From Vibrio mediterranei (GTDB lineage Bacteria; Pseudomonadota; Gammaproteobacteria; Enterobacterales; Vibrionaceae), in contig NZ_FLLQ01000008.1 of NCBI RefSeq assembly GCF_900088415.1, positions 178,208-242,207 of the forward strand: DNA of 64,000 nucleotides, in the 5' to 3' direction. Shown here in pieces: positions 55,229 through 63,912 of this stretch. The notes below the pieces were generated by a model, which saw nothing but the letters and a program-made list of their open reading frames with translations, did no database searches and was not told the DNA's origin. The first letter of the stretch is position 1, and each line of letters starts with the position of its first letter. The translations under genes were made by a program, and so were the position numbers.

Positions 55229-55831
55229 TTAAAGACCTTGCGCCTTAATCGTTGCGAAAAGCTCCTTTAACGCTTTACCGCGGTGTGACAGCTGTTTTTT
55301 ACGTGCAGGTTCTAGGTCAGCAGACGCACAGTTGTCTTCAGGCACAAAGAAAATAGGATCATAACCAAAACCATTGTCACCACTTGGCTCCGTTAGAATA
55401 CGACCTTCCCATTTTCCATGGCAAACGATCGGCGTAGGATCAGCGGCATGACGCATTAGCACCAACACGCAATGAAACCGTGCTGTTCTCTGGGCTTCAG
55501 GAACCCCTTTCAACTCTTCTAGTACTTTATCTAGGTTACGCTTGTCCGTCGCCCCCTCCCCAGAATAACGAGCAGAGTAGATCCCCGGTGAGCCTTTTAA
55601 GTAATCAACTTCTAACCCAGAGTCATCTGCAATCGCAGCTAGTCCTGTTTCTTGAGCGGCATGTCTGGCCTTAATGATGGCATTCTCGATGAATGTCGTA
55701 CCGGTTTCAGCCACTTCTGAGACATTGAATTCACTTTGGGCATGGACTTCAAAACCAAAATCAGACAGCAAATCAGCCATCTCTTTCACTTTGCCTTGAT
55801 TGCCGGTTGCAAGTACGATTTTTTTGCTCAT
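55229..55831 (-). CDS. rdgB: dITP/XTP pyrophosphatase RdgB
   Basis: RdgB hydrolyses non-canonical purine triphosphates (ITP, dITP, XTP), keeping them out of DNA and RNA. The 200 residues carry the substrate-binding ATGNQGKVKEM, IADDSGLEV, and FGYDPIFF motifs of the Ham1 family. It follows the DUF4426 gene by 48 bases and precedes hemW directly. Confidence 0.96.
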   Translation of the reverse strand: MSKKIVLATGNQGKVKEMADLLSDFGFEVHAQSEFNVSEVAETGTTFIENAIIKARHAAQETGLAAIADDSGLEVDYLKGSPGIYSARYSGEGATDKRNLDKVLEELKGVPEAQRTARFHCVLVLMRHAADPTPIVCHGKWEGRILTEPSGDNGFGYDPIFFVPEDNCASADLEPARKKQLSHRGKALKELFATIKAQGL

Positions 55832-55879
55832 GGGGTTCTCTCGAGTTAGTAAGCTTAAGCGTTGGTATTTACTGGAACC

Positions 55880-56311
55880 TTAAGGTTCTACATACAGTTT
55901 CTGACTAAAGGTAATAGGACCGCGACCTTTGTTTCCAGCATCAATATCAATCGTGAATTGGTATTGCTCTTCGTTCACGATAGGAAATTGAGCCAAGTAG
56001 TATATCGCATCTCCTTCCTTAATTTCTTTAAACTCGAGCGTTTTGGTTTGGCCAATCAGGTTTTTAGCATTGCCTTTTATCGATACTGGCATGGCAGGCT
56101 TGCCCGCGCTTGAACGGTCAAGGACACTGATATTCACCGTTGCAACAAACTCATTACGCTTCAAACCATAGCTACGCGCCACTTGTGGCGTCATAAACGT
56201 CGAGTTAAACACCACATAATGCACTTCTGCATCCTTGATTGTTTTGAACTGTTCCGCTTGAGCTAACCCAGTCACCATCAATGCCGAAATCAACAATAAC
56301 CACTTTTTCAT
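55880..56311 (-). CDS. DUF4426 periplasmic protein of unknown function
   Basis: This 143-residue protein has a signal peptide (MKKWLLLISALMVTGLAQA, cleavage before Glu20), so it is probably periplasmic. The mature part is predicted mostly beta (VHYVVFNSTFMTPQVARSYGL, then ISVLDR, YQFTIDIDAGNKG) and matches DUF4426. No catalytic motif is visible. Family members sit between yggU and rdgB in vibrios and relatives. Its placement with cytoplasmic housekeeping genes gives little clue to function. A terminator-like hairpin separates it from yggU, so it may have its own promoter. Confidence 0.88.
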   Translation of the reverse strand: MKKWLLLISALMVTGLAQAEQFKTIKDAEVHYVVFNSTFMTPQVARSYGLKRNEFVATVNISVLDRSSAGKPAMPVSIKGNAKNLIGQTKTLEFKEIKEGDAIYYLAQFPIVNEEQYQFTIDIDAGNKGRGPITFSQKLYVEP

Positions 56312-56324
56312 TGTTCTTCTCCTT

Positions 56325-56347
56325 TAAAAAAGCCCTCATAAGAGGGC
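56325..56347 (-). terminator. Terminator-like hairpin over the yggU stop codon
   Basis: GCCCTC, TTAT loop, GAGGGC then T7 on the minus strand. The yggU stop codon (56336-56338) lies inside the stem and loop, so translating ribosomes would disrupt it. The downstream DUF4426-rdgB-hemW genes could be subject to partial termination. Confidence 0.7.
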
Positions 56348-56623
56348 CATAAATTCCTTGGGAATCAGTGCAGGTGACACTATTCGAAGTTGTTTGTGCC
56401 TTCCAAGCTCACCTTTCTCAATCAACACTTGTCCCTTTGCGACTTTAAATTGTTTAGCAAGGTACTTGCTCAAATGCGCATTGGCCTTTCCATCAACAGG
56501 AGGAGCAGTAATCGCCACCTTAAATTCTTCACCATGCTCTCCCACCAGCTTGTCTCGACTGGCTTTAGGTTGAACATAAATACGAAGAATGAGGTCTTCT
56601 CCATCCTGTTTTACGGCTGACAT
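56336..56623 (-). CDS. yggU: DUF167 family protein YggU
   Basis: This is a small conserved protein of unknown function (DUF167/YggU). The protein of about 95 residues shows VQPKASRDKLVGEHGEEFKVAITAPPVDGKANAHL and EKGELGRHKQLRI, the strongly conserved core. I start it at the ATG at 56623, which shares a base with the yggT stop (TAATG); the frame is open five codons further. Translational coupling to yggT is likely. Confidence 0.93.
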   Translation of the reverse strand: MSAVKQDGEDLILRIYVQPKASRDKLVGEHGEEFKVAITAPPVDGKANAHLSKYLAKQFKVAKGQVLIEKGELGRHKQLRIVSPALIPKEFMALL

Positions 56624-57180
56624 TAAAGTCGATACCAAATTGGACCAATAAGATCGCCCATTAGGAAATTAGCAAACTGCAGCACAATAAATAGCACTAA
56701 CACACTCAAATCAAACCCACCCATCGCTGGAATGATTCGGCGAATTGGAGCCAGCATAGGCTCTGTCAATTGATGGAAGACATACTCGATCGGACTACGC
56801 CCTTGACTGACCCAGCTTAAGATTGCACGAATTAATAGTACCCAGAACAACAAGCCACCCGCGGCTTTAATCAGAGAAAGCAAACCTAAGAACAAGAAGT
56901 CAGCACCGAAGCTAAAGTTGCCACCAGAAGCTATCAGTACCAAAGCCACGTATTTACCAACACAAAGGACGTAAGCAAACAGTAACGTCGCCATATCAAT
57001 AGCGCCAATAGACGGAATCATTCGTCTTAGTGGCGCTACTACAGGTTGGGTTGCTTTCACAATAAACTGTGAAAACGGGTTGTAGAAGTCTGCGCGTGCT
57101 GCCTGTAGCCAAATGCGCAAAATCACGACCATAATGTAGAGATCAAACAAGGTCGAAACCAAGAAACTCATTGAATTCAT
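56623..57180 (-). CDS. yggT: YggT family inner-membrane protein
   Basis: This integral membrane protein has 185 residues and a tandem duplicated YGGT unit: two copies of a two-helix repeat with the motifs NPFSQFIVKATQPVVAPLRRMIPSIGAIDMA and SPIEYVFHQLTEPMLAPIRRIIPAMGGFDLS. The family is linked to osmotic or potassium stress in E. coli and, in other phyla, to division-site or chloroplast biogenesis, but no activity is established. It lies 31 bases after proC. Confidence 0.93.
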   Translation of the reverse strand: MNSMSFLVSTLFDLYIMVVILRIWLQAARADFYNPFSQFIVKATQPVVAPLRRMIPSIGAIDMATLLFAYVLCVGKYVALVLIASGGNFSFGADFLFLGLLSLIKAAGGLLFWVLLIRAILSWVSQGRSPIEYVFHQLTEPMLAPIRRIIPAMGGFDLSVLVLFIVLQFANFLMGDLIGPIWYRL

Positions 57181-57211
57181 AACTAGCCCTTACGAGTTAT
57201 CATTGTTGGGA

Positions 57212-58030
57212 TTAAAACAGTTTTTCCATTTCTTCAGCACGGGTCACGGCCGATTGCATCGCTTTAGCAACAATGCCTCGAATATCATTTTCCTCAAGCG
57301 TACGAACCGCTTCTGCCGTTGTCCCTCCTTTAGAGGTGACCTGTTGGCGCAGGGTAGCTAAATCAGTCTCTGGATTCTCATTAACCATTTTGGCTGCGCC
57401 TAATGCGGTTTGTTGCACCAACAGTCGAGCGGTGTCTTCATCAAAGCCACTTGCTATCGCTTGTTGCTGAATCGCTTCCATGAACAGGAAGAAATACGCC
57501 GGAGCACTACCAGCGGCAGCAATAATGTCATTGATGCCGGATTCTTGTTCAACCCAACAAACTTTACCAACAGCCTGCATCAGCTCACCTGCATAGGTTT
57601 TATCACTAACTGGTGTTATTGGGGAAGCAAATAGACCACTCATACCCTCACCTAATAAAGAAGGTGTATTCGGCATTACTCGAATCAGATTTAGTGGGTT
57701 GGCAAACATTTGTTGCAGACGCTCTATTGAGATTCCGGCCGCAATTGAAATGACCAGTTTGCCCTGAAAATCAATCGACTGAAGTGGTTTAGCCACTTGT
57801 TCCATTAATTGAGGTTTCACAGCCATCACAATCACATCGGCTTGTTGTGCTGCCTCAGTATTATTCGTCGTCACTTGAATATCATAAGCCTGCTGCAAAG
57901 CAACTAACTTTGCTTCGCTAGGATTTGTCGCAGTAATACAATCTGGACGGTAGCCACTGGCCACCAATCCCGCGACGATGGAGCGAGTCATATTGCCCGC
58001 ACCAATGAATGCGATCTTTCTTTGTTCCAT
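57212..58030 (-). CDS. proC: Pyrroline-5-carboxylate reductase
   Basis: ProC reduces pyrroline-5-carboxylate to proline with NADPH, the last step of proline synthesis. The 272 residues have the Rossmann FIGAGNMTRSIV at the N-terminus, VIVMAVKPQ, VMPNTPSLLGEGMSGL, and the C-terminal helical signature VTSKGGTTAEAVRTLEEN. It lies 46 bases after yggS, a pairing seen in most bacteria. Confidence 0.97.
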   Translation of the reverse strand: MEQRKIAFIGAGNMTRSIVAGLVASGYRPDCITATNPSEAKLVALQQAYDIQVTTNNTEAAQQADVIVMAVKPQLMEQVAKPLQSIDFQGKLVISIAAGISIERLQQMFANPLNLIRVMPNTPSLLGEGMSGLFASPITPVSDKTYAGELMQAVGKVCWVEQESGINDIIAAAGSAPAYFFLFMEAIQQQAIASGFDEDTARLLVQQTALGAAKMVNENPETDLATLRQQVTSKGGTTAEAVRTLEENDIRGIVAKAMQSAVTRAEEMEKLF

Positions 58031-58076
58031 TAACCCTATCCTAAATTAGAGGTACTTTGCGTCACTCTCTTATGTG

Positions 58077-58787
58077 TTACGCTTTGTTGCTGTAATCTCT
58101 CGCACCAAAGATAGCTGTTCCAATTCGAACTATGGTACTTCCAGCTTCTATCGCCGCTTCCATATCACCACTCATACCCATCGATAGCGTATCGACTTGA
58201 GGGTGCTTTTCTGCCAGCAAGTTTTTGACCTCTGCCAGTGCTTTAAAAGCAATGAGCTGAGATTGATAGTCACTAACATTCTCTGGAATTGACATTACTC
58301 CTCTTAACGTGAGGTTTGGTAATGAGGAAATCAATTGGGCAAGCTCTAAAACTTGCTCGCTATCGACACCAGACTTACTTGCTTCACTGCTAGTGTTCAC
58401 CTGAATCAGTACTTGAATAGGCTTCATACCTTGAGGGCGCTGATCATTAAGTCGTTGGGCGATTTTGGCACGATCTACAGTATGAACCCAGTCAAAGTGC
58501 TCTGCGACTGGTCGTGTTTTATTCGACTGAATAGGTCCAATAAAGTGCCATTCAATATCTATATCACCATGTTGTTCATTGAAATGAACAACTTTAGAAA
58601 CGCCTTCTTGAACATAGTTTTCGCCAAAACGACGTTGACCTGCCTGACATGCGTCTAAAATTGCCTCAATAGGCTTAGTTTTACTGACCGCGAGCAATTG
58701 CACATCACCTTGCGCTCTCCCGCACTTTTGCTCAGCCTGTGCAATTTGGGAGGTGATTAGTTCGATATTTTGTTGAATACTAGTCAT
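58077..58787 (-). CDS. yggS: YggS, pyridoxal 5'-phosphate homeostasis protein
   Basis: YggS is a PLP-binding protein without known enzymatic activity that buffers PLP and affects amino- and keto-acid pools. The 236 residues form a single TIM barrel like the N-terminal domain of alanine racemase, with PLP-lysine Lys36 (LLAVSKTKP) and the RFGENYVQEGVSK, HFIGPIQSNK and SMGMSGDMEAAI motifs. It heads the operon with proC and is divergent from pilT with only 25 bases between the start codons. Confidence 0.96.
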   Translation of the reverse strand: MTSIQQNIELITSQIAQAEQKCGRAQGDVQLLAVSKTKPIEAILDACQAGQRRFGENYVQEGVSKVVHFNEQHGDIDIEWHFIGPIQSNKTRPVAEHFDWVHTVDRAKIAQRLNDQRPQGMKPIQVLIQVNTSSEASKSGVDSEQVLELAQLISSLPNLTLRGVMSIPENVSDYQSQLIAFKALAEVKNLLAEKHPQVDTLSMGMSGDMEAAIEAGSTIVRIGTAIFGARDYSNKA

Positions 58788-58812
58788 AGCTTACAAATTA
58801 TAAGGAAAATGA

Positions 58813-59853
58813 ATGGATATCACCGAGTTACTAGACTTTAGTGTAAAGCATAACGCTTCAGATCTACACCTTTCTGCTGGTGTCCCACCTATGGTACGTA
58901 TTGATGGTGAAGTAAGAAAGCTTGGTATCCCTGCTCTTGAGCATTCTGAGGTCCATAAATTAGTTTTTGATATTATGAATGATAAACAGCGCAGCGAATA
59001 CGAAGAGCATCTCGAAATCGATTTTTCGTTTGATGTGCCCGATATCGGTCGTTTTCGTGTCAATGCGTTTAATCAATCTCGAGGCTGCTCCGCCGTTTTT
59101 CGTACCATCCCCAGTGAAGTCCCAACACTGGCGCAAATAGACGCACCCGACAAATTTTCTGAGATAGCCAGTTTAGAACGCGGGTTGGTATTAGTGACAG
59201 GGCCGACTGGTTCGGGTAAATCAACGACACTAGCTGCCATGGTCGACCACATTAACCAGCATCAAAACAAACATATTCTGACCATTGAGGATCCTATTGA
59301 GTTTGTTCATCAGAATAAAAAATGTTTGGTTAACCAGCGAGAAGTTCATCGCGACACCCACAGTTTTAAAGCTGCACTCCGCTCTGCACTGCGTGAAGAC
59401 CCGGACATCATTTTAGTCGGTGAGCTTCGAGATCAAGAGACTATTAGCTTAGCTCTTACCGCAGCCGAAACGGGCCACTTAGTCTTTGGCACTCTGCACA
59501 CGAGCTCTGCAGCCAAAACCATTGACCGGATTATTGATGTATTTCCAGGCCAAGACAAAGAAATGGTTCGCTCTATGCTCTCAGAATCTTTACGAGCTGT
59601 TATCGCACAAACTCTGTTAAAGCGCGTGGGAGGTGGGCGCATCGCTTGTCATGAAATTATGCTAGCGACACCCGCTATCAGAAACCTAATTCGAGAAGAT
59701 AAAGTAGCTCAGATGTACTCAATTATCCAAACAGGTGCGGCAAGTGGTATGCAGACCATGGAACAACACTCTAAACAGTTATTGTCTCAAAGACTGGTTG
59801 AACTAGAAGAAGTGAATAAGAAAATTGAACAACATGGTTCAATGTTTCAATAG
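58813..59853 (+). CDS. pilT: Type IV pilus retraction ATPase PilT
   Basis: PilT is the hexameric motor that depolymerises and retracts type IV pili, powering twitching and DNA uptake. The 346 residues start MDITELLDFSVKHNASDLHLSAG and contain Walker A GPTGSGKST (130-138), Walker B-type DPDIILVGELRD, and the HLVFGTLHT His box. It works with PilB and PilC encoded 24 kb away. It starts AAGGAA-ATG, 25 bases from yggS on the other strand. Confidence 0.97.
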   Translation: MDITELLDFSVKHNASDLHLSAGVPPMVRIDGEVRKLGIPALEHSEVHKLVFDIMNDKQRSEYEEHLEIDFSFDVPDIGRFRVNAFNQSRGCSAVFRTIPSEVPTLAQIDAPDKFSEIASLERGLVLVTGPTGSGKSTTLAAMVDHINQHQNKHILTIEDPIEFVHQNKKCLVNQREVHRDTHSFKAALRSALREDPDIILVGELRDQETISLALTAAETGHLVFGTLHTSSAAKTIDRIIDVFPGQDKEMVRSMLSESLRAVIAQTLLKRVGGGRIACHEIMLATPAIRNLIREDKVAQMYSIIQTGAASGMQTMEQHSKQLLSQRLVELEEVNKKIEQHGSMFQ

Positions 59854-59862
59854 GACGAGATA

Positions 59863-60972
59863 ATGCACAACATTGATACCATTCTAAATCACATGCTTGA
59901 CGAAAAAGCCTCTGATCTTTACTTAACAGTCGATGCGCCACTGTTATATCGCGTAGATGGCGAACTGCAAGCAAAAGATGACAAGCTCACTACAGAGGCG
60001 ATTCAAGCGCTTTTAAGCAGCGTTATGGAGCGTTCTAAGTACTCGGAGTATCAGACAACAAAAGAAGCTAATTTTGCGATAGTGAAGCCATACGGCCGTT
60101 TTAGAGTAAGTGCATTCTACCAGCGAGAATTGCCTGGTGCAGTCATCCGAAGAATTGAAACTCAGATACCGACCTTCGAGCAGCTTTCGTTGCCAGAAGT
60201 ATTGCAAGATCTTGCAATCGCTAAACGCGGTTTAGTCTTAGTGGTAGGAGCTACTGGTTCTGGTAAATCTACCACTATGGCAGCGATGACAGGTTATCGA
60301 AATCAGCACCGCAGTGGTCATATTCTTACCGTCGAAGATCCCATCGAATTCGTTCATGAGCACGCAAAATGTATAGTGACACAGCGTGAGGTTGGGCTGG
60401 ATACTGAAAGTTATGAAGTCGCTCTTAAAAATTCACTCCGACAAGCTCCTGATATGATTTTAATTGGTGAGATACGTTCTAGTGAAACGATGGAATACGC
60501 CATGTCGTTTGCTGAAACTGGGCACCTTTGTATCGCAACATTGCACGCGAATAATGCTAGCCAAGCTTTAGAGCGAATACTACACCTTACACCGGAAGAT
60601 AGACGGGAACAGTTCCTCTTTGACTTATCTTCGAATTTAAAAGGCATCGTAGGACAACAGCTCATTCGAGATAAGAATGGACAGGGCCGTCACGGTGTTT
60701 TCGAGGTTCTCCTAAATAGTCCTCGTATTTCCGAACTCATCCGTAAAGGTGATTTACATGAAATCAAAGCTGCAATTGCGAAAGGTAAAGAAGTCGGAAT
60801 GCAAACCTTTGATCAGGCGTTATTTGATTTGGTTTCAGCAGGCAAGATAAATCAAGAGGACGCTTTGCACAGTGCTGATTCGCGAAATGATCTCAGATTA
60901 ATGTTAAAGCTTCAAAGTAACGACAATAACAGCTCATCAAACCTTAGCGATATTAAGATAGATATGAGCTAA
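59863..60972 (+). CDS. pilU: PilT-dependent retraction ATPase PilU
   Basis: PilU is a PilT paralogue that adds retraction force in a PilT-dependent way. The 369 residues have Walker A GATGSGKST (129-137) and the acidic PDMILIGEIRSSETMEYAM, plus a C-terminal extension longer than PilT ending in a Ser/Asn-rich tail (NDNNSSSNLSD). It starts 9 bases after pilT, so the two form one operon, followed by a terminator at 60993. Confidence 0.96.
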   Translation: MHNIDTILNHMLDEKASDLYLTVDAPLLYRVDGELQAKDDKLTTEAIQALLSSVMERSKYSEYQTTKEANFAIVKPYGRFRVSAFYQRELPGAVIRRIETQIPTFEQLSLPEVLQDLAIAKRGLVLVVGATGSGKSTTMAAMTGYRNQHRSGHILTVEDPIEFVHEHAKCIVTQREVGLDTESYEVALKNSLRQAPDMILIGEIRSSETMEYAMSFAETGHLCIATLHANNASQALERILHLTPEDRREQFLFDLSSNLKGIVGQQLIRDKNGQGRHGVFEVLLNSPRISELIRKGDLHEIKAAIAKGKEVGMQTFDQALFDLVSAGKINQEDALHSADSRNDLRLMLKLQSNDNNSSSNLSDIKIDMS

Positions 60973-60992
60973 TCACTGGAGAAAACACTTCG

Positions 60993-61026
60993 AAAAGACT
61001 GTACTACTGCAATACGGTCTTTTTTA
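60993..61026 (+). terminator. Terminator of pilTU
   Basis: AAAAGACTGTA pairs with TACGGTCTTTT (one T-G pair) around a loop and is followed by T-rich sequence, about 20 bases after the pilU stop. Confidence 0.8.
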
Positions 61027-61060
61027 CAGTTCAGTAGAGGGAAGGCAAACTCAAGATAAC

Positions 61061-61093
61061 AAAAAAGGCTGCATCGTAAGATGCAGCCTTTAT
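61061..61093 (-). terminator. Terminator of the second tRNA operon
   Basis: AAGGCTGCATC and GATGCAGCCTT form an 11-bp perfect stem around TTAC, with T6 following on the minus strand, just after the last tRNA-Asn. Confidence 0.92.
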
Positions 61094-61097
61094 AATG

Positions 61098-61173
61098 TGG
61101 CTCCCCCTGCGGGACTCGAACCTGCGACATACGGATTAACAGTCCGCCGTTCTACCAACTGAACTAAGGGGGA
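61098..61173 (-). tRNA. tRNA-Asn (GTT), second operon, last copy
   Basis: 76 bases, anticodon loop CTGTTAA, encoded CCA; identical to the Asn gene at 49085-49160. Fifth gene of the operon Phe-Thr-Asn-Thr-Asn. Confidence 0.97.
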
Positions 61174-61192
61174 ATTGCTTTTCGCAATAAAG

Positions 61193-61268
<76 letters not shown>

Positions 61269-61300
61269 ACTTAAAGCAAGCTTTTGCTTACTTTTAAAAG

Positions 61301-61376
61301 TGGCTCCCCCTGCGGGACTCGAACCTGCGACATACGGATTAACAGTCCGCCGTTCTACCAACTGAACTAAGGGGGA
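61301..61376 (-). tRNA. tRNA-Asn (GTT), second operon
   Basis: 76 bases, same sequence as the other Asn genes. Third gene of the operon. Confidence 0.97.
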
Positions 61377-61395
61377 ATTACTTTACGTAAATAAA

Positions 61396-61471
<76 letters not shown>

Positions 61472-61527
61472 GACACTTTATTTGTTATTGCTCGTGCTAC
61501 TGTTAACAGCACCAACAATCTAAATTG

Positions 61528-61603
61528 TGGTGCCCGGAGGCGGAATCGAACCACCGACACGAGGATTTTCAATCCTCTGCTCTACCGACTGAGCTATCCG
61601 GGC
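61528..61603 (-). tRNA. tRNA-Phe (GAA), second operon
   Basis: 76 bases, anticodon loop TTGAAAA, acceptor stem GCCCGGA with TCCGGGC, encoded CCA; same as the gene at 49433-49508. First gene of the operon. Confidence 0.97.
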
Positions 61604-61613
61604 GACGAGGTGT

Positions 61614-61642
61614 ATTAAACGGTTTTTCGTCCTTTACGTCAA
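61614..61642 (-). promoter_or_regulatory. Promoter of the second tRNA operon
   Basis: Minus strand TTGACG, 17-base spacer, TTTAAT: the same hexamers and spacing as the first tRNA operon promoter. The discriminator here is ACACCTCGTC. Upstream is an A/T tract (TTTTTTTTGCAA) but no inverted repeat. Confidence 0.85.
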
Positions 61643-61836
61643 CACTAAATTGCAAAAAAAATATCGTTTGGTGCTTTTCTATACTTAGCGTTCTGTTTTT
61701 ATTCATTTGGCGCTCAAAAACAAGCCCTAGCAGTCGTTCGGCTCTATTAATGAATATAGATAAACTAGGCTCATTAACTTTCCCAGCACCAAATAAGTTA
61801 AGATTTTGTCCCCTAGTACAAAGAGAAAAGCCTTGA

Positions 61837-63210
61837 TTACTGAACCTCAAAGCGAGCTATTTTGTGGTACAGCTCTAACGACAGTTGATTTAATGAACGA
61901 GTGGCCTGCTCTGTTTCTTCTACAGCCGAGCGAAGTTCAGTGCCACTTTGTTCAATCATGTTGATAGGTATCGTCACTCACCTCTGTTTGTTCTGTTGTC
62001 GCTATCGCGATTTGAAGGCAAATAGCCTCTAAACAGAGCAACGACTTCTTGCAAAGTAGCTGAGGCAGTTTGTGGCTCAACAACCGTCGCTTCACTAGTC
62101 TCAATTGATACTTTAAATGGCATGTTGTGAGCCTGACTGCAGGCTGCCTATCATTTCTTTAATCTCTTTTGTACTTTACTGAGTTCGGCCAGCAAGATTT
62201 CTGACTTCATCAGCAACAACGGCAAAGCTTGTGCATTACTCACCAGCACAAGCAACCTCAATAGCAACATTCAATGCAAGTAGTTCGAGCTGCTCAGCGA
62301 TATCACTATCACACCCAGAACCCGTGCGATATTGTGAACATCAGAATCAAACTCAAAAACAGCGATCTTGGTTTAATCGGTAGGAGTTGCCGCGTCAGCA
62401 GCAGATCGAGCGACAGGATACTTCGAAGGAGTCAATTAAATCATAGCGGTAGCAATTATTTCTTTGCTCTGCTGCTGCGTAGAAGTCAGCATCGACATCG
62501 TCAATGAGCGTTTACTTTCATCACTTACTTGTACCGTAATGGAAACTGTCACTTTCTCAATGCTAGACAACAGTGAAATTAGAAACAAATTCGTTTGTTG
62601 TACTGAGTGTAGATACTTCCCTCATAAGCCATTTGTCCAAATTTGGTCGTGATATTTTCTTCAGCTAGATTTTGCACCGCAAGCAATACCTCTTGTGGGT
62701 GTCCTCCATGAATAGCTGAAATCCTCTTTAGTGATAGCAGTAACAAAGAAACGATAGCTACAACAAGGATCAAACATAAGAAATGGTGTTCTCTCAGCTA
62801 TCGATAGCTTATATTCTGTGGCCACACTCGGAAGCTTCTGAGTCCAGTTATATGCGACTGCCATACTTGTAGTGTTGCCAAGCTCAGAAAGGATAATGTC
62901 TGTAACACTTTGTCCGACACCATCTTTGAAATTGTGAAAACTCGTACCATAATGCAGAAGCACAGGATCAAGAGGAACAACAATAAACGTCATATCCTCA
63001 TCAGCTATATAAACGTATTCGCTATCTTTGTAGATGTCATTACACCGTATTCTTATGGCGATAGTCTTATCTTCTTGCTCTGTTAGCTTGCCCCCTAAGG
63101 ATAGTTTTTCTAACTGAACGCTGTGGAGTAGGTACTAGTAAAAACGTCTGTAACTCGTGCTTTATCTTCTGCATTGCTTACTACTCGAAGCGACCACAAT
63201 ACTATAGTCT
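61837..63210 (-). pseudogene. Decayed methyl-accepting chemotaxis protein
   Basis: Fragments of one chemoreceptor can be read on the minus strand, in several frames. At about 62.6-63.15 kb there is a Cache-type sensory domain (EDKARVTDVFTSTY; LTEQEDKTIA; DSEYVYIADEDMTFIVVPLDP; FHNFKDGVGQSVTDIIL). At about 62.72-62.78 kb a membrane segment (ILVVAIVSLLLLSL) follows in another frame, then a linker. At about 62.15-62.3 kb is the signalling tip (AEQLELLALNVAIEVACAGE, in-frame stop, then SFAVVADEVRNLAGRTQ). The C-terminus (LNQLSLELYHKIARFEVQ) ends at 61837. Several frameshifts and stops exclude a functional protein. The N-terminal limit is approximate. Confidence 0.85.
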
Positions 63211-63499
63211 AATAAGCGGTATAGCAGGCAATGACATAGAGTCATCTCTTATTTACTATCTTTCAGCTTATTGTCTTCAGCACAACGGTGCACTAGGGGA
63301 ATGACAGCAGGCTCATATTGAAAGGAATATCAAAAGCCTTGTGGATATCGATATGGTGGTAGGGAAAGTGCACTTATTCTAGGGTAATGTTCTGCGTGTG
63401 AAGCCACCTTTTGAGAAATGTAAAAGCCCCAGTCTTTCGGCGGAGGCGCCTAGCCTAAGGTTGAAATCAACCGGAAGTCGATCAAATTTTAGATAATAA
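63211..63499. other. Intergenic region upstream of the chemoreceptor pseudogene
   Basis: About 290 bases with no supported gene. The left part may hold the remains of the chemoreceptor N-terminus and promoter. The apparent minus-strand reading frame at 63379-63609 is a shadow of tRNA-Asp. Confidence 0.5.
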
Positions 63500-63528
63500 A
63501 AAACCCGACGCTTTCGCATCGGGTTTTC
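63500..63528 (-). terminator. Terminator of the rRNA operon
   Basis: AAAACCCGA...TCGGGTTTT hairpin (one mismatch near the loop) with T-rich sequence on the minus strand, directly after tRNA-Asp. Confidence 0.9.
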
Positions 63529-63535
63529 TAATAAG

Positions 63536-63612
63536 TGGCGGAGTGGACGGGACTCGAACCCGCGACCCCCGGCGTGACAGGCCGGTATTCTAACCAACTG
63601 AACTACCACTCC
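63536..63612 (-). tRNA. tRNA-Asp (GTC)
   Basis: 77 bases, anticodon loop CTGTCAC, acceptor stem GGAGTGG with CCACTCC, encoded CCA. It is the distal tRNA of the rrn operon, 54 bases after 5S rRNA, a common place for tRNA-Asp in gammaproteobacteria. Confidence 0.97.
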
Positions 63613-63666
63613 GCAGTGGTCTATTTAAAGTCTTATCTAAATCGTGCTTTAAACAGATAATGTTCA

Positions 63667-63786
63667 AAGCCTGGCGATGTCCTACTCTCACATGGGGAAG
63701 CCCCACACTACCATCGGCGCTATTGCGTTTCACTTCTGAGTTCGGCATGGGATCAGGTGGGTCCACAACGCTATGGTCGCCAAGCA
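63667..63786 (-). rRNA. rrf: 5S ribosomal RNA
   Basis: About 120 bases on the minus strand. The highly conserved CCCATGCCGAACTCAGAAGT and GCGCCGATGGTAGTGTGGGG segments are present, and the ends (GCTTGGCGACC, CGCCAGGC) pair as helix I. Exact ends are placed by analogy with E. coli and may be off by one or two bases. Confidence 0.96.
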
Positions 63787-63912
63787 AATTCTGCTTTTAC
63801 TTTCAGCTTTTATCAAAAACTGAAGGCAAAAAATCTGGAAAGCTGTTAATGCGTTCTCATACACATTCAATTTGTTCTTGCTTTGAGTCCATCAAAACCC
63901 TTTGGGTGTTGT

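Noticed and set aside
61525..61836. Open frame of 103 codons on the plus strand beginning MWCPEAESNHRHEDFQSSALPTELS
   Set aside because: This is the antisense of tRNA-Phe; the same peptide appears at 49391 over the other Phe gene.
63379..63609. Open frame of 76 codons on the minus strand
   Set aside because: Its N-terminal half is translation of tRNA-Asp (the PACHAGGRGFESR pattern is a common tRNA artefact).
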